Source: JBQKLI01 sp012798975 (GTDB lineage: Bacteria > Bacillota > Clostridia > Tissierellales > Peptoniphilaceae). From it: DNA of 64,000 nucleotides. Position 1 is the stretch's first letter. Each line of letters opens with the position of its first letter. The translations under genes were made by a program, and so were the position numbers. Of the stretch, positions 8,535-16,491 are shown piece by piece. Location: positions 1 through 64,000 of the forward strand of contig NZ_JBQKLI010000009.1 in the NCBI RefSeq assembly GCF_052116305.1, written 5' to 3'. The notes under the pieces are model-generated. The model was not told the DNA's origin and ran no database searches. It worked only from the letters and a program-made list of their open reading frames with translations.

Positions 8535-8927
8535 TTATCTTTTTGAGAATTGTGGGCTTTTTCTGGCTTTTTTCAAACCATACTTCTTACGTTCTTTCTT
8601 ACGAGGGTCACGTGTTAAGAATCCTGCTCTTTTAAGAGTAGAACGTAGCTCTCCATCTACATCTAGAAGGGCTCTAGAGATTCCATGACGGATCGCACCA
8701 GCTTGTCCAGTGTATCCACCACCTTTAACATTTACTAAAACATCGAATTTATCAGTGTTTTCTGTTAATGTTAGGGGTTCTCTAGCGATTGTTCTTAATG
8801 TTTCAAAGTTGAAATACTCATTTATATCTTTATCATTGATTGTAATTTTTCCTGATCCCGGTACAAGACGAACTCTGGCTACAGAAGTCTTTCTTCTTCC
8901 GGTTCCTAAATATTGTGTACTAGCCAT
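8535..8927 (-). CDS. rpsI: 30S ribosomal protein S9
   Basis: A 130-residue ribosomal protein S9 ending in the family's KKARKSPQFSKR C-terminal tail that reaches the P-site tRNA. The TGRRKTSVARVRL N-terminus and the GGGYTGQAGAIRHGI signature are present. It is 12 nt downstream of rplM in the usual rplM-rpsI operon and ends just before a bidirectional terminator. Confidence 0.98.
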   Translation of the reverse strand: MASTQYLGTGRRKTSVARVRLVPGSGKITINDKDINEYFNFETLRTIAREPLTLTENTDKFDVLVNVKGGGYTGQAGAIRHGISRALLDVDGELRSTLKRAGFLTRDPRKKERKKYGLKKARKSPQFSKR

Positions 8928-8939
8928 TTATAACTCCTC

Positions 8940-9374
8940 CTATTTCGCAATCTCAAGAACTTCCGGCTGCTGTGCTTCATGGTCATGGTTTGGTCCTGCA
9001 TAAACTTTTAATTTTTTATACATTTGTCTTCCTAATGGTCCTTTTGGAAGCATACCTTTAACAGCAAGTTCGATCACTTTTTCCGGTTTCTTTTCTAATA
9101 ATTCATCATAACGGATTGTTTTAAGTCCTCCAGCATATCCTGTATAATATTTATACTCTTTTTGCTGTAACTTATTTCCAGTTAAACGAATTTTGTCAGC
9201 ATTGATTACGATAACATAGTCTCCAGTATCCATACTAGGAGTATATGTTGGCTTGTTCTTTCCTCTTAAAACACTTGCAACATTAGAAGCAAGTCTACCA
9301 AGGACAACATCTGTAGCATCTACTACATACCATTTTCTTTGGATGTCTCCGGCTTTCGCCACATAGCTTTTCAT
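8940..9374 (-). CDS. rplM: 50S ribosomal protein L13
   Basis: A 144-residue L13 with the signature GMLPKGPLGRQMYKKLKVYAG and the N-terminal WYVVDATDVVLGRLAS. It is the first gene of the rplM-rpsI operon. The roughly 160-nt 5' leader can fold into a pseudoknot (separate entry), consistent with autoregulation by L13 known in Firmicutes. Confidence 0.98.
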   Translation of the reverse strand: MKSYVAKAGDIQRKWYVVDATDVVLGRLASNVASVLRGKNKPTYTPSMDTGDYVIVINADKIRLTGNKLQQKEYKYYTGYAGGLKTIRYDELLEKKPEKVIELAVKGMLPKGPLGRQMYKKLKVYAGPNHDHEAQQPEVLEIAK

Positions 9375-9394
9375 GATTACCTTACCTTTCCTTT

Positions 9395-9535
9395 TTACAA
9401 TATTTTGACTACTTAGACATCGCTGTCAAATAGCGATTCTATTCCGACCGAGGATTTATGGGTCGCACACTCGGCAGCTGGCGACTTTTGGATATTGTTC
9501 AAAAGGACAGGGGCGACCTTTTCAAACACCGTAAT
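9395..9535 (-). ncRNA. Structured 5' leader of rplM (L13-leader-like)
   Basis: In transcript order, GGTCGC (9518-9513) can pair with GCGACC (9466-9461), and CCGAG (9474-9470) with CTCGG (9452-9448). The helices interleave, which is a pseudoknot. A further hairpin, CGCT/AGCG, lies at 9421-9435. L13 leaders with autoregulation are known in Firmicutes; this match is by position and structure, not by a covariance search. Confidence 0.55.
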
Positions 9536-9564
9536 AGTGTAACCTAAAAGACCTCCTGTGTCAA
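9536..9564 (-). promoter_or_regulatory. Promoter of rplM-rpsI
   Basis: TTGACA (9559-9564) and TACACT (9536-9541) are spaced 17 nt apart on the minus strand, directly upstream of the structured leader. Confidence 0.75.
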
Positions 9565-9569
9565 GAATT

Positions 9570-10301
9570 TTACTCCTTCTTTTCTTTTTCATCCTCTAGA
9601 GCCGCTTCCAGCTGGTTTACATTTTTTCTTAAAGCTCTTTGTTCCATAAGAGATAGAGTCACAAGTGCGATTAATGAACCTAACGCGACTGCTCTAAGGG
9701 CTAAAATAATAGTATTAATCCGATTGACTTCAGCATAATGTACATCCGTTATGGTATCCAATGTCTTTGTAGGAACTCCGATAAACAAAAGTCCAATAAC
9801 ATTTCCATTGTCGTCAGAGATAGGCTCATAGGCTGTATAATAGTTCTCTCCCAACACATCTGCTTCGCCAATATAAATATCCCCATTGAGTACTGTTTCA
9901 TAAGCTTTGTGATCTTTTCCAAGATAGGTTCCTGTGGCACGCTTGTTATCATTCATAATATTCGTAGCAATTCTTCTAAAATTATCATTTTCCCGAACGA
10001 AAATCGTTACCTGGTCTCCTAAATCCTCCATCACAGAATCTACGAAGTTTGTATCTTCTTCAATGCTGTTTCCGTCTTTATCGAGAAGAGTCCCTTTTCC
10101 TGCAGTGAGCTTTCCGTAATTCCCATTCATATATTTTCTTGTGAGTATAATATTGTTTTCCATATGCCTTGTCAGCAAATTTGTTTTTATATTTTCGATC
10201 TCTCTGTTCGTACTGGAATATCCTAACAGCCCAAAGATCAAACTCGCTATTAAGGCAATCATTCCCGCATAGGAAATCAATGCTTTTTTATTTATTTTCA
10301 T
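9570..10301 (-). CDS. Single-Cache-domain membrane sensor without an output domain
   Basis: A 243-residue protein. TM1 is at about residues 8-27 and the extracytoplasmic domain at about 28-195. The domain contains an sCache_3/Cache_2-like signature: a long helix with RHMENNIILTRKYMNGNYG, then YLGKDHKAYETVLNGDIYIGEADVLGENYYTAYEPI and a closing strand VIGLLFIGVPT. TM2 is at about 196-219, followed by a short charged coiled-coil-like tail. This looks like the ligand-binding half of a chemoreceptor or sensor kinase, but it stops where HAMP and signalling domains should follow. It is the last gene of a four-gene unit with three small membrane proteins, 15 nt after the 127-residue gene. They may receive its signal (inference). 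Confidence 0.75.
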   Translation of the reverse strand: MKINKKALISYAGMIALIASLIFGLLGYSSTNREIENIKTNLLTRHMENNIILTRKYMNGNYGKLTAGKGTLLDKDGNSIEEDTNFVDSVMEDLGDQVTIFVRENDNFRRIATNIMNDNKRATGTYLGKDHKAYETVLNGDIYIGEADVLGENYYTAYEPISDDNGNVIGLLFIGVPTKTLDTITDVHYAEVNRINTIILALRAVALGSLIALVTLSLMEQRALRKNVNQLEAALEDEKEKKE

Positions 10302-10316
10302 CTTCCTATCCCTCCA

Positions 10317-10700
10317 TTACTTGTGATCTATCGCAGCGAATATTTTCTTGAAACCCAGCCAGGCAAAACATGAAATTGCCGCTATCGTTCCCAGCTTTCC
10401 GCCGATTCCTATATATGCATTGCTTGCCGTTACAAACAAAATTCCAGTCATCAGAGAAATAACCGCCATTTCAAAAACATTTAAAGCGTTTTCCACTGAG
10501 ATCATTCCGGCATAGGAAGCGCAAGTTGCTGCAGCTGCCAGTACATTTCCATATTCTGGAAAGAAATGAGGCAGCGTAAGGCCTGCTGCTAGTGTTATGA
10601 TAGCAGAAGCTATGACTCCTCCTCTTTTTATAATATTCGATGCTGTGTAGGTAAGCATTCCTGCTGCTACAGACACCATAAGTAAAACAACGTCTTGCAT
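10317..10700 (-). CDS. Small membrane protein, paralogue of the adjacent upstream gene
   Basis: A 127-residue, very hydrophobic protein with about four membrane segments. It shares an aligned core with the neighbouring 119-residue protein: a glycine- and alanine-rich segment with xLPxx, then SYAGM (versus SFVGM) and a near-identical YIGIGGKLGT (versus YAGIGGKGGT), suggesting tandem duplication. AGGAGG precedes the ATG. It lies 9 nt downstream of its paralogue and 15 nt upstream of the Cache sensor gene. I do not recognise a named family; a small two-subunit channel, carrier or sensor partner is possible. Confidence 0.75.
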   Translation of the reverse strand: MQDVVLLMVSVAAGMLTYTASNIIKRGGVIASAIITLAAGLTLPHFFPEYGNVLAAAATCASYAGMISVENALNVFEMAVISLMTGILFVTASNAYIGIGGKLGTIAAISCFAWLGFKKIFAAIDHK

Positions 10701-10709
10701 ATGTTCCTC

Positions 10710-11069
10710 CTATCTGAAAAAATCGATGAGATTTTTTGTAATAATCGTCGATAAAGCAGCTGTTGTTCCGCCTTTTCCACCAATTCCCGCATAAATTTCA
10801 GCTGTAGAAATCAATATAATCCCCACAATAAAACTAGCTAACGAAGCAGTCTGCAGGGTTGGAATAATATCAATAGAACTCATCCCCACAAAGGAGGATG
10901 TATATGTAATCCCTGCCAAATCATTGGGCAAAAATACCGCCGCTACTACTCCCACCAGACCATTGGCTATAATCGCACCATAGCCCATCTTATGATTGAT
11001 GTACCAAGTAATGGTTACACCAGCAAAGGCGCACAAAAGAATATATATATGTTTTTTAGTGATCTTCAT
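10710..11069 (-). CDS. Small membrane protein, paralogue of the adjacent downstream gene
   Basis: A 119-residue protein with about four membrane segments and the conserved YAGIGGKGGT motif near residue 95. I chose the ATG at 11069 because GAAGGAG lies about 9 nt upstream; the ATG three codons earlier would abut the SD. It overlaps the 3' end of the preceding small gene by 14 nt, implying translational coupling. It pairs with the next gene as homologous halves, like heterodimeric small transporters, but the family is unknown to me. Confidence 0.73.
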   Translation of the reverse strand: MKITKKHIYILLCAFAGVTITWYINHKMGYGAIIANGLVGVVAAVFLPNDLAGITYTSSFVGMSSIDIIPTLQTASLASFIVGIILISTAEIYAGIGGKGGTTAALSTIITKNLIDFFR

Positions 11070-11271
11070 CCTTTTCATCTCCTTCTATCAGCTGAATTAA
11101 ATGATCGATTAAACTTATAGCAAATAACCCTCCATAAACTAAAACGATTTCCGTTTTGTGAAAATTCGAATTCTTTATTGCTGTAGATACTAATAATCCT
11201 CCGCCTGTTGCAATAAAGGCCAAAAATCCCAACACACGTGCCAGGTTTTTATTCACGATTTTCCGCTTCAT
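11056..11271 (-). CDS. Small two-TM membrane protein, first gene of the Cache-sensor operon
   Basis: A 71-residue protein with a basic N-terminus, two hydrophobic segments (about 12-31 and 40-60) and an acidic tail (EGDEKDEDH), so both ends are probably cytoplasmic. The ATG at 11271 is preceded by GGGAGG; an in-frame GTG five codons earlier overlaps that SD and is less likely. It starts the operon with the paralogous membrane pair and the Cache sensor. No family recognised. Confidence 0.65.
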   Translation of the reverse strand: MKRKIVNKNLARVLGFLAFIATGGGLLVSTAIKNSNFHKTEIVLVYGGLFAISLIDHLIQLIEGDEKDEDH

Positions 11272-11323
11272 TAAACTCCCTCCCACATTAAATTGTTATT
11301 ATAAAGACTATACTTCGCGTTAT

Positions 11324-11351
11324 ATTATACGTTACCGTTATATTCAGTTAA
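11324..11351 (-). promoter_or_regulatory. Probable promoter of the Cache-sensor/membrane-protein operon
   Basis: The minus strand has TTAACT (11346-11351) and a perfect TATAAT (11324-11329) with a 16-nt spacer, about 50 nt before the first start codon. The rest of the 11287-11481 gap shows nothing else recognisable. Confidence 0.5.
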
Positions 11352-11481
11352 CTAAAACGCTTTCTATCCAAAGGATATTGTATTGTGTAACTTCTATTGT
11401 ATAAAAAAAATCTTGGGGAATCAATGATAAGAGTAAATTATAACTATTTCGTATCACTATATAATCTATTTTATAAATAAA

Positions 11482-11503
11482 AAAAGACCCTCACGGGTCT
11501 TTT
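11482..11503 (-). terminator. Terminator of the M20 hydrolase gene
   Basis: The stem AAAAGACCC/GGGTCTTTT with a 4-nt loop, followed by T residues on the minus strand, overlaps the stop codon of the upstream gene. Confidence 0.75.
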
Positions 11504-12596
11504 AAGCTTCTATTAAAGCCATCCATAATCCAATCCCTGTTTCTATTGTCTCGTCTGGGAATTCATACTCATCGCTGTGAAGAGGAGGATAGTCTTCCCC
11601 GATCCCTAGATAAAAGAAAACTGCAGGAGCAAAATCTCCATATACACCAAAATCTTCGCTTCCTCGGAAAGCTTCTTCCATAAGTTCTGTTTTAAAACCG
11701 GCTTTTTGAAGATTTTTTACCGACTCTTCTGTAAGATGAGGATCGCAGCAAGTTTCTCCAAATACATCAAATTCCTCATATTTTATAGAAAGTCCTTCTC
11801 CAAGTTCTTGTGCTTTCGCAATGATCTTATCTTTAAAGGTTTGTAAATCTTTGCCGGATTCGCTGCGTATAGTCAAAGATAAAACACCTTTGCCTGGATT
11901 AATACCGAAGTTTTTGCCTCCGCAGGCGATTTCTACTATAGTACAAAGAACAGGATTTTGAGTCCTTCTGCCCTTATATTCCACCTTTTTCAACTCGTTG
12001 AAAGGCTCTAGAAAGCTTACAAGTTCTGCCATTGCAAAAACGGGATTCTTCCCTTTCTCAGGTTCTGATGCATGGGACTGCCTGCCTTGAAAATCAATGC
12101 TCAGCCCTTGGGAAGCAAATTGAGATACTCCCGGCTTGTAATAAATCGTTCCTTTTTTTAAGCCGGCCATATTGTGAAGTCCAAAAACTTTGTCGATTTT
12201 CTCTTCTTTAAATATAGGCGTACATAGCTTTGCCCCGGTTCCGTTTTCTTCTGCAGGCTGAAATAAAAATATAATATTTTTCCCGAATTTTTTTCCTTCT
12301 ATTTCAACTATCGTTCCTGCAAGAATTGCAGAGTGTCCGTCATGACCGCATCCATGGAAAAGTTCTCCCTTGGAATTCAATATGGCATCATGGTCGGCAC
12401 GAATGAGAATCGTTTCAGAGGCCCCTTCTTCTCTATGAACACAATAGAACCAGTCTCCTTTATCCACAAGTTCTATCGAGGAGTTTTCTACAATAAACTT
12501 CTTTAATATTTCACGACTTTTTCTTTCATGGTTTGAGGGCTCTGGATGGCTGTGGAGTTTTTTTCGCAACGCTATAATTTTATCTAATTCTTTCAT
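11502..12596 (-). CDS. M20-family metallopeptidase / amidohydrolase
   Basis: A 364-residue cytoplasmic zinc hydrolase of the M20D amidohydrolase type (related to indole-acetyl-amino-acid hydrolases and N-acetyl-amino-acid deacylases). Metal-binding motifs are RADHDAI (about residue 70) and HGCGHDGHSAI (about 83), with QPAEENGTG and the C-terminal GSEDFGVY. The lid domain spans about residues 170-280. Single-gene unit with its own terminator. Substrate unknown; N-acyl amino acids are the usual class. Confidence 0.88.
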   Translation of the reverse strand: MKELDKIIALRKKLHSHPEPSNHERKSREILKKFIVENSSIELVDKGDWFYCVHREEGASETILIRADHDAILNSKGELFHGCGHDGHSAILAGTIVEIEGKKFGKNIIFLFQPAEENGTGAKLCTPIFKEEKIDKVFGLHNMAGLKKGTIYYKPGVSQFASQGLSIDFQGRQSHASEPEKGKNPVFAMAELVSFLEPFNELKKVEYKGRRTQNPVLCTIVEIACGGKNFGINPGKGVLSLTIRSESGKDLQTFKDKIIAKAQELGEGLSIKYEEFDVFGETCCDPHLTEESVKNLQKAGFKTELMEEAFRGSEDFGVYGDFAPAVFFYLGIGEDYPPLHSDEYEFPDETIETGIGLWMALIEA

Positions 12597-12662
12597 AATT
12601 CCTCTTTTCTAGGTTCTGTTAATTTTAACTATATTATAACTCATCGAAAAATATAAAACCCC

Positions 12663-13634
12663 CTAAATCCATATCACCTCTATCCATTCTCCTCTTTGAA
12701 AAACTTCTCTTCGATTTTCCATGGAAAAAACAGCTTTTTTCTTTTTTAAAAGCTTCTTGTCTTTCAAGTTTTCTCCCTTTAAAGGATAAGCAACAAAATG
12801 ACCTTGTTCGCATTTTATGTACATCAGGCTATGTTGTTTTTTGTATAAAGAAGCTTTCATATCTTCCCCTAACAGAACCTTCTGAAGTTTTCGAGCCTTC
12901 CTCCCTTCTGAAAAAAGCTGCTCTACTATCCATACAAGGGAAGATAAAAAACCATCCGGTGTATGAGGCAAGTGAAAGACTCCCTTTCCTTTGTACATAC
13001 AAAGACCCATAACTTCTTCTCTTTGATTCTCATACAGGGAATATACTTTTCCTTGACGGCTTTTGATATCGTCTGCGATGAAAAGATCCGTGTTTTGTCT
13101 TTCCTCTTCTAAAAGATCTATACTAAATTTTTCATGACATATTTTGCATTGTACGGGAAACGATTCTAAAAGACCTTTATAGATTCCTATATTTTCTGTC
13201 GAAGTGGAGATCATTATTATTCTTTTTTTCTTTAACTCCTTCACATTTTTTATTTCTGCAATTTTTAAAAGAGGAATTTCTTCTTCTGTCAGAACTGTTC
13301 CTTTTGGAAAAAGAAGATCTCCTTTCTCAAACAATTGTCCTTTTGGAAGGAGTTTCTCTTTCTCTTTTTTTATATCGATTATTTCTGCATGGCAGCTGCC
13401 TGCTTCATCTCTCTTTCTTTTAGCATCTTTTCTTATGCTAAGCGGAATAATAGATCCTTTTTCCCTTTTCTTATCTAAACTTGAAGCTTCTTTTAACGGC
13501 AGCCCAAACGAGGCGTATAAATCTTCCTGCAGGATGCTTTCCTTTAAATCTTCTACCTCAATCCTCTCTTCTCTATAGCCCTTTATTTCTTCTAATACTT
13601 GGCAGATCCTTCTATGTTCCATAATCAGCGGCAT
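12663..13634 (-). CDS. MoeA-like protein (degenerate molybdopterin molybdotransferase)
   Basis: The product resembles MoeA: a segment like domain III/linker (GQLFEKGDLLFPKGTVLTEEEI) followed by the MPT-binding fold (RIIMISTSTE, then GVFHLPHTPDGFLSSLVWIVEQL in place of the usual FGLPGNPVS). The N-terminal domain is short, the GxPxPxGAD segment is not evident and the protein is rich in lysine, so it is probably not a normal MoeA. I chose ATG 13634, which has GGAAGG 9 nt upstream; an ATG at 13730 would add 32 basic residues but has no SD. A promoter lies at 13761-13789. Confidence 0.65.
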   Translation of the reverse strand: MPLIMEHRRICQVLEEIKGYREERIEVEDLKESILQEDLYASFGLPLKEASSLDKKREKGSIIPLSIRKDAKRKRDEAGSCHAEIIDIKKEKEKLLPKGQLFEKGDLLFPKGTVLTEEEIPLLKIAEIKNVKELKKKRIIMISTSTENIGIYKGLLESFPVQCKICHEKFSIDLLEEERQNTDLFIADDIKSRQGKVYSLYENQREEVMGLCMYKGKGVFHLPHTPDGFLSSLVWIVEQLFSEGRKARKLQKVLLGEDMKASLYKKQHSLMYIKCEQGHFVAYPLKGENLKDKKLLKKKKAVFSMENRREVFQRGEWIEVIWI

Positions 13635-13760
13635 ACTCTTTAACCTTCCTTTGTTTTTTCTAGTTGCAATCCATTTCATCTCGAAAAGGTTTTCCTTACA
13701 AGAGCACTTCTCTCTTTTACGTTTTCTCATTCACTGTATTTTTATTTATATAACGATTTG

Positions 13761-13789
13761 ATTTTAACGAAAGAAGGATAAATTGTCAA
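13761..13789 (-). promoter_or_regulatory. Promoter of the MoeA-like gene
   Basis: TTGACA (13784-13789) and TAAAAT (13761-13766) with a 17-nt spacer on the minus strand, directly after the recQ terminator. Confidence 0.65.
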
Positions 13790-13792
13790 ATA

Positions 13793-13822
13793 AAAAACAG
13801 TTCCTTTATTCGGAACTGTTTT
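13793..13822 (-). terminator. Terminator overlapping the recQ stop codon
   Basis: The stem AACAGTTCC/GGAACTGTT with A/T flanks. The recQ stop (13806-13808) falls in the loop. Confidence 0.8.
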
Positions 13823-15950
13823 CTCTATTTATCCAAGCCATCATAAAACGGATTTCATCGTAGTCGATCTCCTCCGGCAGAGCTTCCTTTATGGGTTTTA
13901 AACGATACGTGTCTAATTCTTGCTGAACGCTTTGAATCTGCTCCATTTTTTCAGGAGAAACAAAATCCTCTATATTCACACTGTATCCTTCTTTAAGAGC
14001 CTGAATCAAATGTCCGCAGACAGTCGTTTTCTTTAGAGAGCGGATTCTTTGAATTTCTTCTATATCCAAACCTGACTGGTATAGCTGAAAGGTTACAAGA
14101 TAGCTGGGTTCGTCTTTGTTCGCAGAAGAATTTATAATTTCTACTTCTTTCTCTGTATTTTCCCCTTCCCAAATTCCTAAAATTCTCAATACCTCTTCTC
14201 CGATACTGTCTCTTTTTCTTTCGCCGATTCCGTGGACTTCTAAAAGCTCTTCAGAAGTCTTCGGCAAAACCTCTACCAATGACCTGAGTGTCGCATCCGA
14301 TGCGATTACATAAGGAGGTACCTGCTCCTCTGAGGCTTTCACCTTTCTCCAAGCTCTGAACACTTCGAAAAGTTTTTCTTTCTCTGGTGTTAAATCAAAG
14401 ACCCTCGCAGATGTTTTTTCTGCCTTCGCCGAGTAGACTTTTTCTTCTTCCTTTCGAAAACGCATTATAACAGGAGTCTTGTCTTTTAATACTTCGCTGC
14501 TTTTTTCATTTAAATGAAGGATCGGAAATTTTCCTTGTTCTTTTGTGACGATTTCCCTTTGGACGAGTTCATCAATCATCTGAACGATTCTTTTTTTATC
14601 GTACTCTTTCATAAGCCCATGAGTTGATATTTCATCAAGCTTAAGTTCCCGAATTCTTTTATTCCGGCTTCCTTTTAAAATATCCGCTATTAAAGAGGCA
14701 CCGAAACGCTGGCCGGATCGATAGATACAAGAAAGAATCTTTTTGGACTCTATTGTAATATCCTCTTCTATAAAAGAGCTGTCGCAGTTTTGGCAAAATC
14801 CGCATTTTCCATCCGGCTTTTCATTGAAATATTCGAGTATATAATTTCTCAAGCAGCCGTTTGTATTTGCATAGGCAACCATCTGATCCAGCTTTTCATA
14901 TTCTTCTTCGTCACTGTCGTTTTGATCTAATAGAAACTTCTGAATCCGAATATCTCCCGGGGCGAAAAGAAGAATGCCTTTGAATTTTTCTCCGTCTCTT
15001 CCCCCGCGTCCTACTTCCTGATAATAGTTTTCCATCGATTTTGGAAGATTATAGTGAATGACCTTGCGCACATCCGGCTTGTCGATCCCCATGCCGAAGG
15101 CTAAAGTCGCCACCATCACCGGAAGCTTATCATATATAAATAGATTCTGCATATCTTCTCTTTCTTCTTTTGAAAGGCCTCCATGATATTTCGAGACTGG
15201 AAATCCCTTGCGTTTTAAGAAAGTATAGACTTCCTCCACAATTTTTCGTGTAGCACAGTAAATAATCGCCGACTCTCTTTTATCCAGCTCTTCCAACAGA
15301 TACTTGTTTTTATCAACATTGCGCTCTACTACAGGATAAAGATTATCCCGATCAAAACCTGTTACTTTTATAAAAGGGTTTTCTAAAGACAGCTGCTCTA
15401 TAATATCCTCTTTTACCCGAATCGTCGCCGTTGCAGTAAAAGCGCCTACTACAGGCCGGGGATGGATTTCTTCTATCAAATGATAGATGTTGCGATAGCT
15501 GGGTCTAAAATCATGGCCCCACTGGCTAATACAGTGGGCCTCGTCTACTGCAACGAAAGAAATCTTCTGTTTTGAAAGCTTTTCTATAAAACCCTCCACT
15601 TCCAAACGTTCTGGAGAGATATATAGTAATTTTACCTCCCCTCGGTATACCTTTCGAAGCACATCGATATAAGTCTTCTTGTCTAAGGAAGAATTCAAAA
15701 CCTCTGCGGCGATTCCATTTTCTTTAAGGGTCTGAACTTGATCTTTCATTAAGGAAATAAGAGGAGAGATAACAAGGGTCATCCCTTCAAACAAAAGAGC
15801 CGGGATCTGATAGCAGATACTCTTCCCGGATCCTGTAGGCATAATTCCCAAAGTATCCCTTCCCTGTAAAAGATGGTCTATCGTTTCCTCTTGACTCTCC
15901 CTAAAATTTTTATATCCAAAATACTTCTGCAGACATTCTAAAGCTTCCAT
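13806..15950 (-). CDS. recQ: ATP-dependent DNA helicase RecQ
   Basis: A 714-residue SF2 helicase of recombination and repair. The helicase core (1-340) shows Walker A MPTGSGKS, VDEAHCISQWGHDFRP and GRGGRDG. The RecQ-C zinc-binding region has cysteines at CLRNYILEYF...CGFCQNC (about 365-395). An HRDC domain follows at about 510-590, then a C-terminal helix-turn-helix-like extension (about 610-670) found in Firmicute RecQ. Longer than E. coli RecQ (609) because of that extension. Start with good SD (AGGAGG) at 15950. Confidence 0.96.
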   Translation of the reverse strand: MEALECLQKYFGYKNFRESQEETIDHLLQGRDTLGIMPTGSGKSICYQIPALLFEGMTLVISPLISLMKDQVQTLKENGIAAEVLNSSLDKKTYIDVLRKVYRGEVKLLYISPERLEVEGFIEKLSKQKISFVAVDEAHCISQWGHDFRPSYRNIYHLIEEIHPRPVVGAFTATATIRVKEDIIEQLSLENPFIKVTGFDRDNLYPVVERNVDKNKYLLEELDKRESAIIYCATRKIVEEVYTFLKRKGFPVSKYHGGLSKEEREDMQNLFIYDKLPVMVATLAFGMGIDKPDVRKVIHYNLPKSMENYYQEVGRGGRDGEKFKGILLFAPGDIRIQKFLLDQNDSDEEEYEKLDQMVAYANTNGCLRNYILEYFNEKPDGKCGFCQNCDSSFIEEDITIESKKILSCIYRSGQRFGASLIADILKGSRNKRIRELKLDEISTHGLMKEYDKKRIVQMIDELVQREIVTKEQGKFPILHLNEKSSEVLKDKTPVIMRFRKEEEKVYSAKAEKTSARVFDLTPEKEKLFEVFRAWRKVKASEEQVPPYVIASDATLRSLVEVLPKTSEELLEVHGIGERKRDSIGEEVLRILGIWEGENTEKEVEIINSSANKDEPSYLVTFQLYQSGLDIEEIQRIRSLKKTTVCGHLIQALKEGYSVNIEDFVSPEKMEQIQSVQQELDTYRLKPIKEALPEEIDYDEIRFMMAWINRENSSE

Positions 15951-16029
15951 AGTTCCTCCTAAGTTCTTTCTGCTACTAGTATATCAAAGCCCTTGTAATA
16001 TTTCAGGAAGAAACTTTTTTTAACTCTTT

Positions 16030-16100
16030 GCCTCGGTCCCGATAGGGATCCTGCCTGACTGCCCTAGGCATGCCGCCTAGCCGCCGAAAGGCGTGCTGCC
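16030..16100. repeat. GC-rich interspersed repeat, copy A
   Basis: A GC-rich patch in an AT-rich genome. It contains GGTCCCGATAGGGATC followed by CTGCCTG, and then GCCGCCGAAAGGCGTGCTGCC. The first word recurs at 29565-29587 with few changes and the second at 47311-47360 in inverse orientation. Intergenic, no coding potential seen. Confidence 0.6.
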
Positions 16101-16115
16101 CATTTTCCGCACACA

Positions 16116-16145
16116 AAAAGCGAAGAGAATATTCTCTTCGCTTTT
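16116..16145 (-). terminator. Ferredoxin terminator
   Basis: A perfect 15-bp palindrome (AAAAGCGAAGAGAAT and its complement) immediately after the ferredoxin gene with flanking A and T residues. Confidence 0.8.
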
Positions 16146-16167
16146 CTTATTATGTATTCTGTTTTTC

Positions 16168-16335
16168 TTACTCTGGTTGAGCTGCTCCTGTAGGACATAC
16201 AGATTCACATGATCCGCAATCGATACAAGCATCAGCGTCGATTACATAGATATCTCCTTCTGAGATACATTCTACTGGACATTCTGGTGCACAAGCTCCA
16301 CAAGCGATACATTCATCAGTAATTTTATAAGCCAT
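16168..16335 (-). CDS. 2[4Fe-4S] ferredoxin
   Basis: A 55-residue clostridial-type ferredoxin with two CxxCxxCxxxCP clusters (CIACGACAPECP and CIDCGSCESVCP) for low-potential electron transfer. The ATG at 16335 has GGGGGA upstream; an earlier in-frame ATG (nine residues longer) lacks one and would break the usual MAYKIT start. Monocistronic with its own terminator, as is common for the major ferredoxin of an anaerobe. Confidence 0.96.
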   Translation of the reverse strand: MAYKITDECIACGACAPECPVECISEGDIYVIDADACIDCGSCESVCPTGAAQPE

Positions 16336-16451
16336 AATTTTCCCCCTATTAGTTTTATCCATATGGATATATTTGATATATAAATCCTATATCATTTTTA
16401 TTATAGCATATCTTTGGAAAAATACAACACTCAAAAAAATTTAATAAAAAA

Positions 16452-16482
16452 CCGATACAAAATATTAAACCTTTTGTATCGG
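16452..16482 (-). terminator. Terminator of the tmk-ricT operon
   Basis: The stem CCGATACAAAA/TTTTGTATCGG followed by a T-run on the minus strand, 10 nt after the ricT stop. Confidence 0.85.
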
Positions 16483-16491
16483 CGAAAACAT

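Noticed and set aside
9570..10301. Methyl-accepting chemotaxis protein
   Set aside because: The Cache and TM parts fit, but no HAMP or MA domain follows; the protein ends about 24 residues after TM2.
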